A DNA stretch of 64,000 nucleotides from Defluviitaleaceae bacterium (GTDB taxonomy: Bacteria; Bacillota; Clostridia; Lachnospirales; WQUN01), in NCBI GenBank assembly GCA_009781755.1, contig WQVD01000008.1:19901-83900 (forward strand). The letters run 5' to 3'. The notes beneath the pieces are model-generated. The model was given only the letters and a program-made list of their open reading frames with translations, had not been told where the DNA came from and did not search any database. The position numbers and the translations under genes were made by a program. Below, piece after piece: positions 47,403 through 56,735 of this stretch (position 1 is the stretch's first letter; every line of letters starts with the position of its first letter).

Positions 47403-49894
47403 TCTTGCAAGCCTTGTGTGATGCGAAACACAACGTTCCTATCCACAACATCCGCTAAAATAGCATCCCCCTCTTTAAACTTGCCCAACAAAATATCCTC
47501 CGCCAATTCATCTTCGACTTTCGTCTGTATCGCGCGGCGTAGCGGGCGCGCGCCGTAGGATTGATCGTACCCTTCGGACGCAATCAATTCCACCAACGCA
47601 TCGGATGCGGTTAATTCGATGCCCATATTCTCGCGCACGCGGGTAATGGTCTCGTCCAGCATGATGCGGGTGATTTTTTGTATGTCGTCGTTGGCCAAGG
47701 GATGGAAAACGATGATATCGTCGATGCGGTTGATGAATTCGGGGCGGAAAAGGTTCTTGACTTCATCCATGACGCGCTTTTTCATGTCGTTGTAACTGCG
47801 TTCGGTGTCGTTTTCTTGTACGAAACCTACGGTCTTGGGATTGACGATTTGGCGCGCGCCGGCGTTGGAAGTCATGATGATGACGGTATTTTTGAAGTTG
47901 ATTTTGCGGCCTTGTGCGTCGGTGATATGACCTTCGTCCAGAACTTGAAGCAGGACGTTAAACACGTCGGGGTGGGCTTTTTCTACTTCATCGAAGAGGA
48001 TGACGGAATAGGGCTTGCGGCGCACCTTGTCGGTGAATTGGCCACCCTCGTCGTAGCCGACATAACCCGGCGGCGATCCGATAAGGCGTGACACGTTGTG
48101 CTTCTCCATAAATTCAGACATGTCTACGCGGATGATGGCGTTTTCATCGCCGAAGAGGATTTCGGCCAGGGCGCGGCAAAGGTGTGTCTTTCCTACGCCG
48201 GTAGGGCCCAGGAACAGAAATGAACCGATGGGTTTGGCGGGGTTTTTGAGCCCCACGCGCCCACGGCGGATGGCCTTCGAGATGGTGGTAACGGCGGCAT
48301 TTTGCCCTACGACGCGTTTATGCAGGGTGGCTTCCATTTCCATCAGGCGTTTGCCTTCTTCGCTTTGCAAGCGTTTGACGGGCAAGCCGGTGGTGGCGGC
48401 CAGTACATCGGCGATTTCGTCTTCATTTACTTCATGGTGGGATTTGGTATTGGCGGCTTTCCATTCGGCTTCGGTGGTTTCCAATTGACGACGCACCGCA
48501 TTTTGTTTTTGCTTGAGTTGTCCGGCTTTTTCAAATTCCTCGGTTTTGATGGCGGACTCTTTTTCCGCTTCCAATTCGGCAATTTGTTCCTTGAGCGCTT
48601 TCACATCGGGGGGCGCGGTGTAGGAACGCAAGCGGACTTTTGAACAAGTTTCGTCCAATAAATCGATGGCCTTGTCGGGCAAGAATCGATCGGAAATATA
48701 CCGTGCGGAAAGGCGAACGGATGCCACCAGCGCGTCATCACCAATCTTGACGCTGTGGTGTGCTTCGTATTTGTCGCGGATGCCGCGCATGATTTCGATT
48801 GCTTCTTCTTCGGTGGGTTCGTCCACCATGACGGGCTGGAAGCGGCGCTCCAAAGCCGCGTCCTTCTCGATGTGCTTGCGGTATTCGTCCATGGTGGTTG
48901 CGCCAATGACTTGCATCTCGCCGCGTGCCAAGGATGGCTTGAGGATATTGGCTGCGTCCAATGCGCCCTCCGCGCCCCCCGCGCCGATGAGCGTGTGTAG
49001 CTCGTCGATGAATAAAATCACGTTGGGGTTGGTGGTGACTTCCTGCACCACGCGCTTAATACGCTCTTCGAATTCGCCGCGGTATTTGGTGCCTGCTACC
49101 ATGCCGGGCAAGTCGAGGGCTACTACGCGCTTGTCCTTCACCGGTTCGGGCACGTCGCCGGATACAATGCGTTGCGCCAGCCCTTCGGCGATGGCGGTCT
49201 TGCCCACGCCGGGGTCACCCACCAAACAAGGGTTATTCTTGGTGCGGCGCGTTAATATTTGGATGACGCGTTCGGTTTCTTTATTACGCCCCACGATGGG
49301 GTCAAATTTATTTTCTTGCGCCATTTTCGTAAAGTCACGGCTGAATCGATCCAGCGTGGGCGTGGCGGAGTTGGATTGTTGGTACATATTCTTGCCCATG
49401 TTCATGGGGAAGGGTTGCCCCGGTTGCATGGGCTGCCCGCTCTGCATGCCGCCGCCCAACATGGCCATCATGTCGTCATACAACTTTTGCACATTGCACG
49501 ACAAATCCGCCAAAATGCGCAATGCCGCACCTTCATGTTCCTTCAACAACGCAATCAGCAGATGCTCCGTGCCGATGTAACCATTATGCATTTTGGCTGC
49601 TTCGGCATGGCTCAATTCAAAAATACGCTTTGCCCGTGGGGTGAAGCCTTGCATCATGGTATTGGGTGTGCCTTTTTGTGGCGTTGCACTTTCGATGCGC
49701 TTCTTTATGTCATCGGCGCTCACGCCTTGATTTTGCAATGCCTTGGCGGCGATGCCGTCGTGCGTTTGTGCCAGCCCCAGCAAAATATGCTCCGTGCCTA
49801 CATATGATTGCCCCATAGCGGTAGCTGATTCTTGCGAGTTTTGGATCGCGCGGCGTGCTTTTTCGGTGAAGGGTCCTTTCATTGGTCCTTGCAT
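47399..49894 (-). CDS. clpC: ATP-dependent Clp protease ATP-binding subunit ClpC
   Basis: 831 residues from the ATG at 49894, chosen because GGAGG lies 5 bp upstream. The N-domain has two Clp_N repeats ([26 protein letters not shown]). AAA-1 has Walker [16 protein letters not shown] and Walker [24 protein letters not shown]-like middle region is rich in Glu and Lys. AAA-2 has [16 protein letters not shown] and [14 protein letters not shown]. It unfolds proteins for ClpP, including McsB-phosphorylated ones. It lies at the end of the mcsA-mcsB cluster, but an extra lipoprotein gene separates it from mcsB. Confidence 0.96.
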   Translation of the reverse strand: MQGPMKGPFTEKARRAIQNSQESATAMGQSYVGTEHILLGLAQTHDGIAAKALQNQGVSADDIKKRIESATPQKGTPNTMMQGFTPRAKRIFELSHAEAAKMHNGYIGTEHLLIALLKEHEGAALRILADLSCNVQKLYDDMMAMLGGGMQSGQPMQPGQPFPMNMGKNMYQQSNSATPTLDRFSRDFTKMAQENKFDPIVGRNKETERVIQILTRRTKNNPCLVGDPGVGKTAIAEGLAQRIVSGDVPEPVKDKRVVALDLPGMVAGTKYRGEFEERIKRVVQEVTTNPNVILFIDELHTLIGAGGAEGALDAANILKPSLARGEMQVIGATTMDEYRKHIEKDAALERRFQPVMVDEPTEEEAIEIMRGIRDKYEAHHSVKIGDDALVASVRLSARYISDRFLPDKAIDLLDETCSKVRLRSYTAPPDVKALKEQIAELEAEKESAIKTEEFEKAGQLKQKQNAVRRQLETTEAEWKAANTKSHHEVNEDEIADVLAATTGLPVKRLQSEEGKRLMEMEATLHKRVVGQNAAVTTISKAIRRGRVGLKNPAKPIGSFLFLGPTGVGKTHLCRALAEILFGDENAIIRVDMSEFMEKHNVSRLIGSPPGYVGYDEGGQFTDKVRRKPYSVILFDEVEKAHPDVFNVLLQVLDEGHITDAQGRKINFKNTVIIMTSNAGARQIVNPKTVGFVQENDTERSYNDMKKRVMDEVKNLFRPEFINRIDDIIVFHPLANDDIQKITRIMLDETITRVRENMGIELTASDALVELIASEGYDQSYGARPLRRAIQTKVEDELAEDILLGKFKEGDAILADVVDRNVVFRITQGLQE

Positions 49895-49908
49895 TTGTGC
49901 CTCCTTGT

Positions 49909-51015
49909 TTACGGTATAAATTCTTGCAGAGACTGCATATTTTGCCAAATGTAACCGCTTGCGCGGAAATGCATGCGTGTGACGCTACCATCCGTGCGGT
50001 GTACGTCCATGATAAAAACTTGTCCGATTTGTACCCGCGTAGGAATATTCCTAAACGGCAATACATCGCCGGTTAACGGTCGGTCATAAAAGGCATCGTA
50101 AGCATTTTCCAATCGCCAAAATTCGCGACCTGTAATATTGCCGAACGCCGTATCATCCAAGCCGAAATAGGACGCTTCAAAATCGATACCGGCTACATTT
50201 ATTATATCCGTCCGTAAAGGTTCCATTACCGGTGATGCATAATGTGTTAAATCGAAGAGGTGCAACGCATTACCGTAGCGTTCATACAAAACACTTGCCA
50301 ATGTCGGTACGCCCGGTTGGCCTTGAAAATAACCGATGTGCGTATGTGCTCCGCCATTGACGATCATGATGTCTTGATTCCCCAAGCGGTCAAATTCGCG
50401 GATGAAGTTTTTTGGCATGTACACGGACGAACGTAATCCGTGATTTTGCGTGGATTGAAAATGATTGAATTGTTGCATGTTTTCGCGCGTTAGTGCATAC
50501 GACGTTGTGTTTGTTAAATTATTCGTGATTAAATATTGTATGAAACGTTGCCCCGAAGTGTTGCTTTGATGTCCTATGTCAACGCCGTGGAATATAGTTT
50601 CCGGAAAGTCGCGTTTAAATGCCCGGTAGAAATCCAATTGATAAGGATTGTTCTTCGACGTATCATGCCAATCTGCGAAAAGAGCGTACAAAATCGTGTC
50701 ATCATCGGCATGCATCCACAAGTTCAGCCATTGCGCGCCGAAATATGAATTTTCGAGAAAAAAGTGGCGCATCCCGTAGTCATGATAAAACTCGCTCCAT
50801 ATTTCCAATACGCGTTCCAATATTGCGCCATCGCCATGGGTTTCGCCAAACATGAAGATACGCCCGGTGGATGGAGGAAGTGCAATGGGTTCGGGATCAT
50901 CGACAAAGGGTTCGGTGATATGGGGTGTTATGTCATCAGGGGCAGTTTGCGTTCCGCAAGCAGCCAAAAACATCAATGTCAACAAAATCATCGACAAACA
51001 AAAAAATGTCTTCAT
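49909..51015 (-). CDS. Lipoprotein of the erythromycin esterase/ChaN-like family
   Basis: 368 residues. The signal peptide ends in the lipobox MFLAAC (Cys20), so it is anchored outside the membrane. The enzyme-like core begins FMFGETHGDGAILERVLE, matching the GExxHG motif of EreA/ChaN-like proteins, with further candidate active-site residues in HGVDIG and NGGAHTHIGYF. A hydrolase role is plausible; macrolide inactivation is not implied. It sits 14 bp upstream of clpC and 29 bp downstream of mcsB, inside an operon that normally contains only cytoplasmic proteins. Confidence 0.72.
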   Translation of the reverse strand: MKTFFCLSMILLTLMFLAACGTQTAPDDITPHITEPFVDDPEPIALPPSTGRIFMFGETHGDGAILERVLEIWSEFYHDYGMRHFFLENSYFGAQWLNLWMHADDDTILYALFADWHDTSKNNPYQLDFYRAFKRDFPETIFHGVDIGHQSNTSGQRFIQYLITNNLTNTTSYALTRENMQQFNHFQSTQNHGLRSSVYMPKNFIREFDRLGNQDIMIVNGGAHTHIGYFQGQPGVPTLASVLYERYGNALHLFDLTHYASPVMEPLRTDIINVAGIDFEASYFGLDDTAFGNITGREFWRLENAYDAFYDRPLTGDVLPFRNIPTRVQIGQVFIMDVHRTDGSVTRMHFRASGYIWQNMQSLQEFIP

Positions 51016-51044
51016 ACGGGCCTCCCGATAAGAATCAATTCGCG

Positions 51045-52055
51045 TTAAACAAATATCTCCCGCAGGTACTGTGCTCGGGCATAATCACGTTCTGTTTCAT
51101 CCATTTCGCGTCCGGCGGTACGTTGCAAATGTCCGGGTTGGATTTCCATCATAATTTGGTAAATCGTTTTGGTGGGTCTGGGGCGGTCGAGCAGGCCGTA
51201 AAGGTAGCCCAAACGCACTTCGGACAGGAGATCCATGGCTTCTTTAGTGGTGATTTTGCGGCTGTAAGCGAGTACGCCGTAAGCGCGATAGATGATATTT
51301 TCTTGGTCGGCCCTATGCGTGGTCAGCATTTTTTCGCGGGCGTGACCTTCGTGTTCGATGACTTTGCGTGTCATGTTTTGCAAGACTTGTATGATTTCTT
51401 CTTCGGTTTTGCCCAAAGTGGTTTGGTTGGATATTTGATAGATGCCGCCCATGGATTCGGTTCCTTCGCCATAAATACCGCGCAAAGTGATGCCGAACTT
51501 GCTTATGGCGGGCAATAAAGTTTTGAATTTATCGGTGCGTTCAAGGCAGGGTAGGTGGATCATGTAAGATGCGCGCAGGCCGGTGCCCGTGTTGGTGGGG
51601 CAAGCGGTCAGGAAACCGTATTCAGTGTGGAATGCATATTCCAAAGTGGCTTCAATGGCATCGTCTACGGCGTTGGCAGTGGCCAGCGCATCGGCCAGTG
51701 CATCGCCGGGCCTTACGGATTGGATGCGCACGTGGTCTTCCTCGTTGAGCATGACGCTTACATTTTGGTCGTTGCTGATCATCAAGCCGCGCGGCAAATC
51801 CCAACGCAAAAATTCCGGAGAAACGATATGCTTCTCCAGAAATACTTTTTGCTCGGCCTCGCTTAGGCTTTGCATATCCAATTTGTAAAAGTCGGAGGGT
51901 ACCGCGCCGGAAATTTCGGCCACCATGCCGGCAGCGGCGGACGCGTTTAATTTTTGGTGGAAGGGATATTTACGCAAGTTGCGCGCCAATCGAATGCGCG
52001 ATGACAACACGGGTCCTTCGTCGGTGCCGGGCTGTGTGAACCACGGGTTATTCAT
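51045..52055 (-). CDS. mcsB: Protein arginine kinase McsB
   Basis: 336 residues. The phosphagen-kinase-like catalytic domain has VLSSRIRLARNLRKYPF and NEEDHVRIQ, with TACPTNTGTGLRASYMIHLP, the conserved catalytic Cys region of guanido kinases. The C-terminal helical domain contains RTAGREMDETERDYARAQYLR. It phosphorylates arginines on aberrant proteins, marking them for ClpCP. It overlaps mcsA, its activator, by 8 bp. The matching phosphatase YwlE is encoded at 31164 in this window. Confidence 0.96.
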   Translation of the reverse strand: MNNPWFTQPGTDEGPVLSSRIRLARNLRKYPFHQKLNASAAAGMVAEISGAVPSDFYKLDMQSLSEAEQKVFLEKHIVSPEFLRWDLPRGLMISNDQNVSVMLNEEDHVRIQSVRPGDALADALATANAVDDAIEATLEYAFHTEYGFLTACPTNTGTGLRASYMIHLPCLERTDKFKTLLPAISKFGITLRGIYGEGTESMGGIYQISNQTTLGKTEEEIIQVLQNMTRKVIEHEGHAREKMLTTHRADQENIIYRAYGVLAYSRKITTKEAMDLLSEVRLGYLYGLLDRPRPTKTIYQIMMEIQPGHLQRTAGREMDETERDYARAQYLREIFV

Positions 52056-52632
52056 GAGGCACCTCCCGGTTCATGGAGGTGTTGCCTTCAAACCCTTGTT
52101 GTTCGTCGGGAAAAGTCCGTTGCATTTCTTCGTTTGTTCCGGTTTTACTGCGGGGGGTTTCCAATATACGTAGGGTGTCACGCAGGCGGGCGGCTTCTTC
52201 GTAGTTTTCGGCTTCTACGGCTTCTTTTAATTGGCGGCGCAGGTCGTCCGCTTCGCGTCGGGTACGGATGTCTACGCCCATGCGCCGCGGAAATTTGCCC
52301 GTGTGGTGGGTCGAGCCCTGCACGTTTTTGAACAACGCCTCCACTTCTTTGGCAAAAGCTTGATAGCAATCCTCGCAACCCAGCTTGCCTTTGGACTTGA
52401 ATTGCTCGTGCGTCATGCCGCAACGCGCACAGGGGGCGGCGGGCGGCTTGGCGGGACGGTTGGTTTGCATTGATTGGATACTGTTTAAGAAGCCTTGGAA
52501 AATATTCTCAAAGGAAATGGGCATTTCGATTTTAATGGAGCAATCTTGACAGAGATGAATTTCTTTTTTCTTGCCGCCGATGAATTGTTGCATGTGTACG
52601 GTGGCGGGATTTTTTTTGCATTTTTCACACAA
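52048..52632 (-). CDS. mcsA: McsA, zinc-binding activator of McsB
   Basis: 194 residues from a TTG start. Four CxxC pairs in order (CEKC, CQDC, CARC, CEDC) form zinc sites, and a UVR motif lies near the C-terminus (LRRQLKEAVEAENYEEAARL). It activates McsB and links it to ClpC. The usual first gene of this operon, ctsR, is missing; instead a zinc-ribbon protein and an ASKHA ATPase precede it. I saw no CtsR heptad repeats upstream. Confidence 0.93.
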   Translation of the reverse strand: MCEKCKKNPATVHMQQFIGGKKKEIHLCQDCSIKIEMPISFENIFQGFLNSIQSMQTNRPAKPPAAPCARCGMTHEQFKSKGKLGCEDCYQAFAKEVEALFKNVQGSTHHTGKFPRRMGVDIRTRREADDLRRQLKEAVEAENYEEAARLRDTLRILETPRSKTGTNEEMQRTFPDEQQGFEGNTSMNREVPHE

Positions 52633-52660
52633 TTTAAACAGCCCCTTGATATGGATGCGT

Positions 52661-53305
52661 CTAGTCTACTATTCTTCCGCAGGAAAGGCAAAATTTGGCG
52701 GTGGGTTCGTTGGCTGTGCCGCATACACGGCAAGTGCGGGTTGCGGTGGGTGCGGAAAGAGGCGACGTGGAGGGCGTTGGTGGTGGCGTGGGAATGGGCG
52801 CGGCGGTTTTAAACGCGGGGGATGGCGTAGCGGTTGACGCAGGTTGAGGCGATGGCGGCGATTGCGATGCGTGCACTTGCGGGATAGGCGGTGCATCGTA
52901 TGATGCGGCTTCGTGCGGGGGCGTGGTGGTGGGCGCATCGTGTGCAGTGATGATGGGAACTAATGATGTGCCGCATTTGGAGCAAAAATCCGACGTGCGA
53001 TCTACGGGTTTGTTGCAATGGGGGCATTCACGCACGCCGCGTATCACGGCGATTTGCGCTTTGATGTCCTCCATTTTGGCCTCGTGTGCTTGGATGTTGG
53101 CGTAGTATTTGTCGAACAATTCGCCCAATGTGCCGCCGTATTGGTAGATTTCGTGTACTTTTTTGCCGATTTCGGCGTAGAGCTTGTTGAGTGCGGCTTG
53201 CTCGGTGGACAGCGATAGATTCAATTTGGTGGTTTTGAAGAGATCGCCAGTGACTTTGGATGCAGATTTGGTCATACTGGCGAGTTTACTAGTGATTTCT
53301 GCCAT
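52661..53305 (-). CDS. Double zinc-ribbon protein with helical N-terminus and Pro/Ser/Thr linker
   Basis: 214 residues. Residues ~1-95 are helical (SLSTEQAALNKLYAEIGKKV, a coiled-coil-like stretch). A first zinc ribbon (CPHCNKPVDRTSDFCSKC) follows, then a ~65-residue Pro/Ser/Thr/Ala linker and a second ribbon at the C-terminus (CRVCGTANEPTAKFCLSC). GGAGG lies upstream. No precise function is recognised; such proteins are often adaptors. It lies 28 bp before mcsA, whose protein is also zinc-binding. Confidence 0.75.
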   Translation of the reverse strand: MAEITSKLASMTKSASKVTGDLFKTTKLNLSLSTEQAALNKLYAEIGKKVHEIYQYGGTLGELFDKYYANIQAHEAKMEDIKAQIAVIRGVRECPHCNKPVDRTSDFCSKCGTSLVPIITAHDAPTTTPPHEAASYDAPPIPQVHASQSPPSPQPASTATPSPAFKTAAPIPTPPPTPSTSPLSAPTATRTCRVCGTANEPTAKFCLSCGRIVD

Positions 53306-53320
53306 ATTGTACCTCCGTTG

Positions 53321-54751
53321 TCAATAAGATATGTATTCCATGAAGAGATAATTGAACTGCGGGTGGGCGGCTAGGTTGACTTCGGTGGCGCAGTTGATGA
53401 GGGTTTGTATTTGGTCCGTGGCGTTGGGGGATAAGAGCGCGTGCGCAGCGCCGCCCAGCGCGGTGTTGCCTACTGATTGCACCTTGTGCGCGAGTGCTTC
53501 GGGCAGAAAGCCCAACGCTGTCGCTGTTTGCGGGCGCAGACGCGCACCGAAGCCCCCGGCAATATATACGTGCGCAATTTCGTGCGGGGTGCAATGGGCG
53601 GTTTGTAATAGGATTTCGATGCCGGTACGGATGGCGGATTTGGCGGTTTGTACCTCGCGCAGGTCGGCTTGGGTTAGGTGGATGCGGTCGGTTAAGGGGA
53701 TGCCGCTTTCGCGCCAAGGGTCTATTAGTCGCCCGCTGGGAGTGATTAATTGGTGGCGTAGTAATTCCGCCGTGATTTCCAATACGCCTGTGCCGCAGAT
53801 GCCGATGGGCGGGGGGGAATGGATGCGCTTGGTGGCGGGGGCGATGTCGCTGGTTTGGCCGATGTTGTTGGGGTCGGTGGTTGCATCGGTAGAACCGATG
53901 GTTTTATACAGGAATTTTTCTTGTGCGGGGTCGTAAGTGGCGGTGTAAATGGCACCTGTGACTGAGCCTACGCCGCAAGAAATATTGGCGGCTTCGAAGG
54001 CGGGGCCTGCGGCGGTTGCCGATGCGTAGATGCGCCCGTTGTGTGCCAGCGCGATTTCGCCGTTGGTGCCAAGGTCGATTAATAGGAAGGTTGCGTCGTT
54101 GTTTGCGGGTGTGCTGTTTAAGAGCGCCAACCCTGCCACGACATCTGCACCCACAAACGTGGAAATGCCCGGTAGGGTGAAGGCTTCGCAGTGCGGCAGG
54201 AAGTCGAATTTTATCGCCCGCTGTGAGATGTCCACGGGCGCAAAGGGATGTACGCCCAGCGTATCGCAGGGCAAGTTGTGTAAGAGGTGCAGTATGGTCG
54301 TGTTACCTGCAATGGCCATGCGGCGCACTTTTTCCGCTGCGATGCCTGTTTCTTCTAATATATGTGCCACGCCGTTGCGGATGTCTTGATGGATTAATTC
54401 GTGCAGCTGTGCAGCGTCGCCTTGGGTGGCGCGTTGGATGCGGGTGATGACATCTGCACCCAGCGTGCGTTGCGCGTTGACGCAGGCGTATGAGGCCAGC
54501 CGCACGGGTGCGCCATCATAGGGCTCGGCGCCGTCGGCGTTTTTGCGTGGCGAATTATCGCGCGTGCCGAACAACTCGAACGCCAGCGTTGTGGTGCCGA
54601 TGTCCAGCGCGATGCCGTATTCGCCCGGTGCGAGGGTGCACGGCGCGCTTGGGTGGTGCGGCGCGCTGGGGTACTGTTGGGTGATTTCCCACTTTTGGGG
54701 GTGATTGCATTTGCCGCATAGGCTGCAATTTTGAATACAATAGTTTGACAT
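53321..54751 (-). CDS. DUF4445/ASKHA ATPase, RACo-like, with N-terminal Cys cluster
   Basis: 476 residues. The start at 54751 gives MSNYCIQNCSLCGKC, a C-x3-C-x2-C-x2-C cluster likely to hold an Fe-S centre. The rest is the ASKHA core of corrinoid-protein reductive activators: GIALDIGTTTLAFELFGT, AIAGNTTILHLL, LLIDLGTNGEIAL, AGPAFEAANISCG and YIAGGFGARL. Typical RACo proteins carry a [2Fe-2S] ferredoxin domain here instead. The expected role is ATP-driven reduction of a corrinoid or other metalloprotein. No corrinoid protein is encoded nearby. A -10 box ends 6 bp before the ATG, so the message is probably leaderless. Confidence 0.8.
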   Translation of the reverse strand: MSNYCIQNCSLCGKCNHPQKWEITQQYPSAPHHPSAPCTLAPGEYGIALDIGTTTLAFELFGTRDNSPRKNADGAEPYDGAPVRLASYACVNAQRTLGADVITRIQRATQGDAAQLHELIHQDIRNGVAHILEETGIAAEKVRRMAIAGNTTILHLLHNLPCDTLGVHPFAPVDISQRAIKFDFLPHCEAFTLPGISTFVGADVVAGLALLNSTPANNDATFLLIDLGTNGEIALAHNGRIYASATAAGPAFEAANISCGVGSVTGAIYTATYDPAQEKFLYKTIGSTDATTDPNNIGQTSDIAPATKRIHSPPPIGICGTGVLEITAELLRHQLITPSGRLIDPWRESGIPLTDRIHLTQADLREVQTAKSAIRTGIEILLQTAHCTPHEIAHVYIAGGFGARLRPQTATALGFLPEALAHKVQSVGNTALGGAAHALLSPNATDQIQTLINCATEVNLAAHPQFNYLFMEYISY

Positions 54752-54757
54752 GCGTGG

Positions 54758-54786
54758 ATTATACCATTTTTTACAAGTGGTGGCGA
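54758..54786 (-). promoter_or_regulatory. Extended -10 promoter giving a leaderless transcript
   Basis: On the minus strand: TCGCCA (54786-54781), a 17-bp spacer, and TGGTATAAT with TATAAT at 54763-54758. The predicted +1 is the A of the ATG at 54751. No ribosome binding site is visible before this gene. Confidence 0.7.
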
Positions 54787-54790
54787 AAAT

Positions 54791-54815
54791 AAAAAACGCC
54801 CCGATTTGAAGGCGC
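54791..54815 (-). terminator. Terminator after tlyA
   Basis: On the minus strand GCGCC pairs with GGCGT over a 10-base loop, followed by T6. The stem is short, so efficiency is uncertain. Confidence 0.6.
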
Positions 54816-54850
54816 AAGAACGGTTGCATAAAATTGTGAACGATGCATTA

Positions 54851-55735
54851 TTACATTGTGTCTTGTGTGTGCATGGGAAGATGGGTAGGGTCGAATCCGT
54901 TTCGGTCGAACTTCTCCAATGCGAAGGAATCGTCTACGATTGCGGCGAAGTTGAGGGGCGCGCGTTGGTTATCTTCGCTGTTTGTGCCGGGCGCGGCAAA
55001 GGATAAATGTGCGAAATACTCCAACGCATCGCGGTTGCCGCGGATGGGGCTGTGCGTCATTCCCCGCAAGGTGAAGCCGCTTTCTTCAAAGAATTGATAC
55101 ATATCTTTTAATACGCCGATGAGGACGGCGCGTTGGTTGATGTCGCCGCTTTGGCGGATGGCGACGGATTCGACCTCGACGATGGGCTTGATTAACGCGA
55201 CAATTTCGCCCGTGTTTTGTAGGATTTTTGTGCACGATGGCAGCGCTTTTTTGAGCGACAGGTAGGAGAGGTCGAGCGAGATGAGCGTGGGGCGCGGGTC
55301 GAGCGTGTGCAAGATGGCGTCGGAAATGTTGGTGCGCTCCAAGTTGATGACGCGGTCGTGGTTGCGCAATTTGGCGGACAATTCGCCATGGCCAGCATCT
55401 ACGGCATATACACGGGTTGCGCCGTGTTGGATCAAGCAGTCGGTGAAACCGCCGGTGCTTGCGCCGCAGTCCAGCGCGGTATGGCCGCTGACGGTTATGT
55501 TGAAATGGGTGAGTGCTTTATGTAGTTTGAGTCCGCCTTTGTTGACGAAGCAGCGTTTGTAATATTCTTTGACACGGATGGAGGCATCGGCTGGGATTTT
55601 TTCGTTGGCGTTGAAGGTTTGGCGTGTGTTGACGAGGACTTTTCCCGCTAGCAGCCATGGCGTGGCTTCTTGCGGGTTGGTGAACCAACCTTCGTGCAGT
55701 AGGCGGTCGATGAGGGATATTTTTTTATTCGCCAT
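54851..55735 (-). CDS. tlyA: TlyA-family rRNA 2'-O-methyltransferase
   Basis: 294 residues. The N-terminal S4 RNA-binding domain (SLIDRLLHEGWFTNPQEA) is followed by an FtsJ-like methyltransferase with motif I DCGASTGGFTDCLI and SLDLSYLSL. The proteins are known to methylate 16S and 23S rRNA at C1409/C1920 and are often called hemolysins by history. It overlaps rbgA by 11 bp, placing it in the rplS-lepB-rbgA operon. The C-terminal ~40 residues are longer than usual and low in known motifs. Confidence 0.93.
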   Translation of the reverse strand: MANKKISLIDRLLHEGWFTNPQEATPWLLAGKVLVNTRQTFNANEKIPADASIRVKEYYKRCFVNKGGLKLHKALTHFNITVSGHTALDCGASTGGFTDCLIQHGATRVYAVDAGHGELSAKLRNHDRVINLERTNISDAILHTLDPRPTLISLDLSYLSLKKALPSCTKILQNTGEIVALIKPIVEVESVAIRQSGDINQRAVLIGVLKDMYQFFEESGFTLRGMTHSPIRGNRDALEYFAHLSFAAPGTNSEDNQRAPLNFAAIVDDSFALEKFDRNGFDPTHLPMHTQDTM

Positions 55736-56726
55736 AAGGCGGCAACTCGGCGGGTACGTTGGAAATCAACCGGTCGCAACTTGCAACCGGTTCGATAGAT
55801 TCGGGTTTGGGTTTGTTGACGGTGCCCGGAGACTCCAACGTAATACGCCCCAACTTGCCACCGCGGAATTCATCCAGCAACATGATGGCGGTGCGTTCCA
55901 AATCGATCGTGTCGCCCTTCATCTTGAAGCCGCGTGCCGCGCCAATCGCGGTGAGGGCATTACGCGGGGCGGATTCAACGGTTTCGGTACTCAGCGAGAG
56001 CTTGAAACGCGTGGACAATGCGGCGGGTGCGGTTTCCCCCAGCATGGTAATGAGATGTTCCGCCAGCGTGATTTTGTCCAAAATGGTGTCCGACACCGCG
56101 CCTGTGACTGCCAACCGCAAGCCGACATCTGCGTCCTCGAACTTAGGCCACAGTACGCCCGGTGTGTCCATCAAATCGAAGCCGCCATATTCGCCCGCGC
56201 GGGGCGTTTTACCTTCGGGGCGCACCGTAATCCATTGCCGTCCGCGGGTTACGCCGGGGCGGTCGGCCACGCTGGCCACAGCACGCCCCGCCAGCATATT
56301 GATGAACGTGGACTTGCCCACGTTGGGGATGCCCGCCACCATGGCGCGGATGGGCACAGCCAGGCGACCTTTTTTTGCCTGCCGTGCGAGTTTTTCCTTC
56401 ATCATGGTGGATACGGCGTTGGCCAGTAGGGTGGTGTTCGCCTTCTTCTTGCCGGCTTTCAAATCCATGGGCAAAGTAAAAAAGCCCGACCGACGGAAAT
56501 ATTCCGCCCAGCGGGCTGTCATGTTTGTGTCGGCAATGTCCGATTTTGTAAGAATAATCAAGCGCGGTTTGCCCGCGGCCAAGCGGTCAATGTCGGGGTT
56601 TTTACTGGAAAGCGGCACCCGCGCGTCCATTAATTCGATGACCATGTCCACCAATTTCATGTGAGCTTCCATCATGCGGCGGGTTTTGGTCATGTGGCCG
56701 GGGTACCATTGGATGTGCATGCTCAT
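55725..56726 (-). CDS. rbgA: Ribosome biogenesis GTPase RbgA (YlqF)
   Basis: 333 residues. A circularly permuted GTPase: NKxD-type motif first (LTKSD), then G1 AGIPNVGKSTFIN and G3 DTPG. N-terminus is IQWYPGHMTKTRRMM, typical of YlqF, and the C-terminal helical RNA-binding domain follows. It assists late assembly of the 50S subunit. The last ~25 codons include a 25-bp palindromic repeat (55768-55792) read as PVASCDRL, an unusual extension. It lies 9 bp after lepB. Confidence 0.94.
   Translation of the reverse strand: MSMHIQWYPGHMTKTRRMMEAHMKLVDMVIELMDARVPLSSKNPDIDRLAAGKPRLIILTKSDIADTNMTARWAEYFRRSGFFTLPMDLKAGKKKANTTLLANAVSTMMKEKLARQAKKGRLAVPIRAMVAGIPNVGKSTFINMLAGRAVASVADRPGVTRGRQWITVRPEGKTPRAGEYGGFDLMDTPGVLWPKFEDADVGLRLAVTGAVSDTILDKITLAEHLITMLGETAPAALSTRFKLSLSTETVESAPRNALTAIGAARGFKMKGDTIDLERTAIMLLDEFRGGKLGRITLESPGTVNKPKPESIEPVASCDRLISNVPAELPPYGE
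55768..55792. repeat. 25-bp palindrome inside the rbgA coding end
   Basis: AACCGGTCGCAA / TTGCAACCGGTT with one G-T-type mismatch in the stem. It is translated as part of the RbgA C-terminus, 43 bp before the stop. Confidence 0.8.
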
Positions 56727-56735
56727 GGCGATTCC

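Noticed and set aside
52495..52837. Plus-strand open frames opposite mcsA and the zinc-ribbon gene
   Set aside because: They are antisense to genes with clear CxxC zinc motifs and start sites; their Trp/Gly/Arg-rich products come from the opposite strand of a Pro/Ser/Thr linker.
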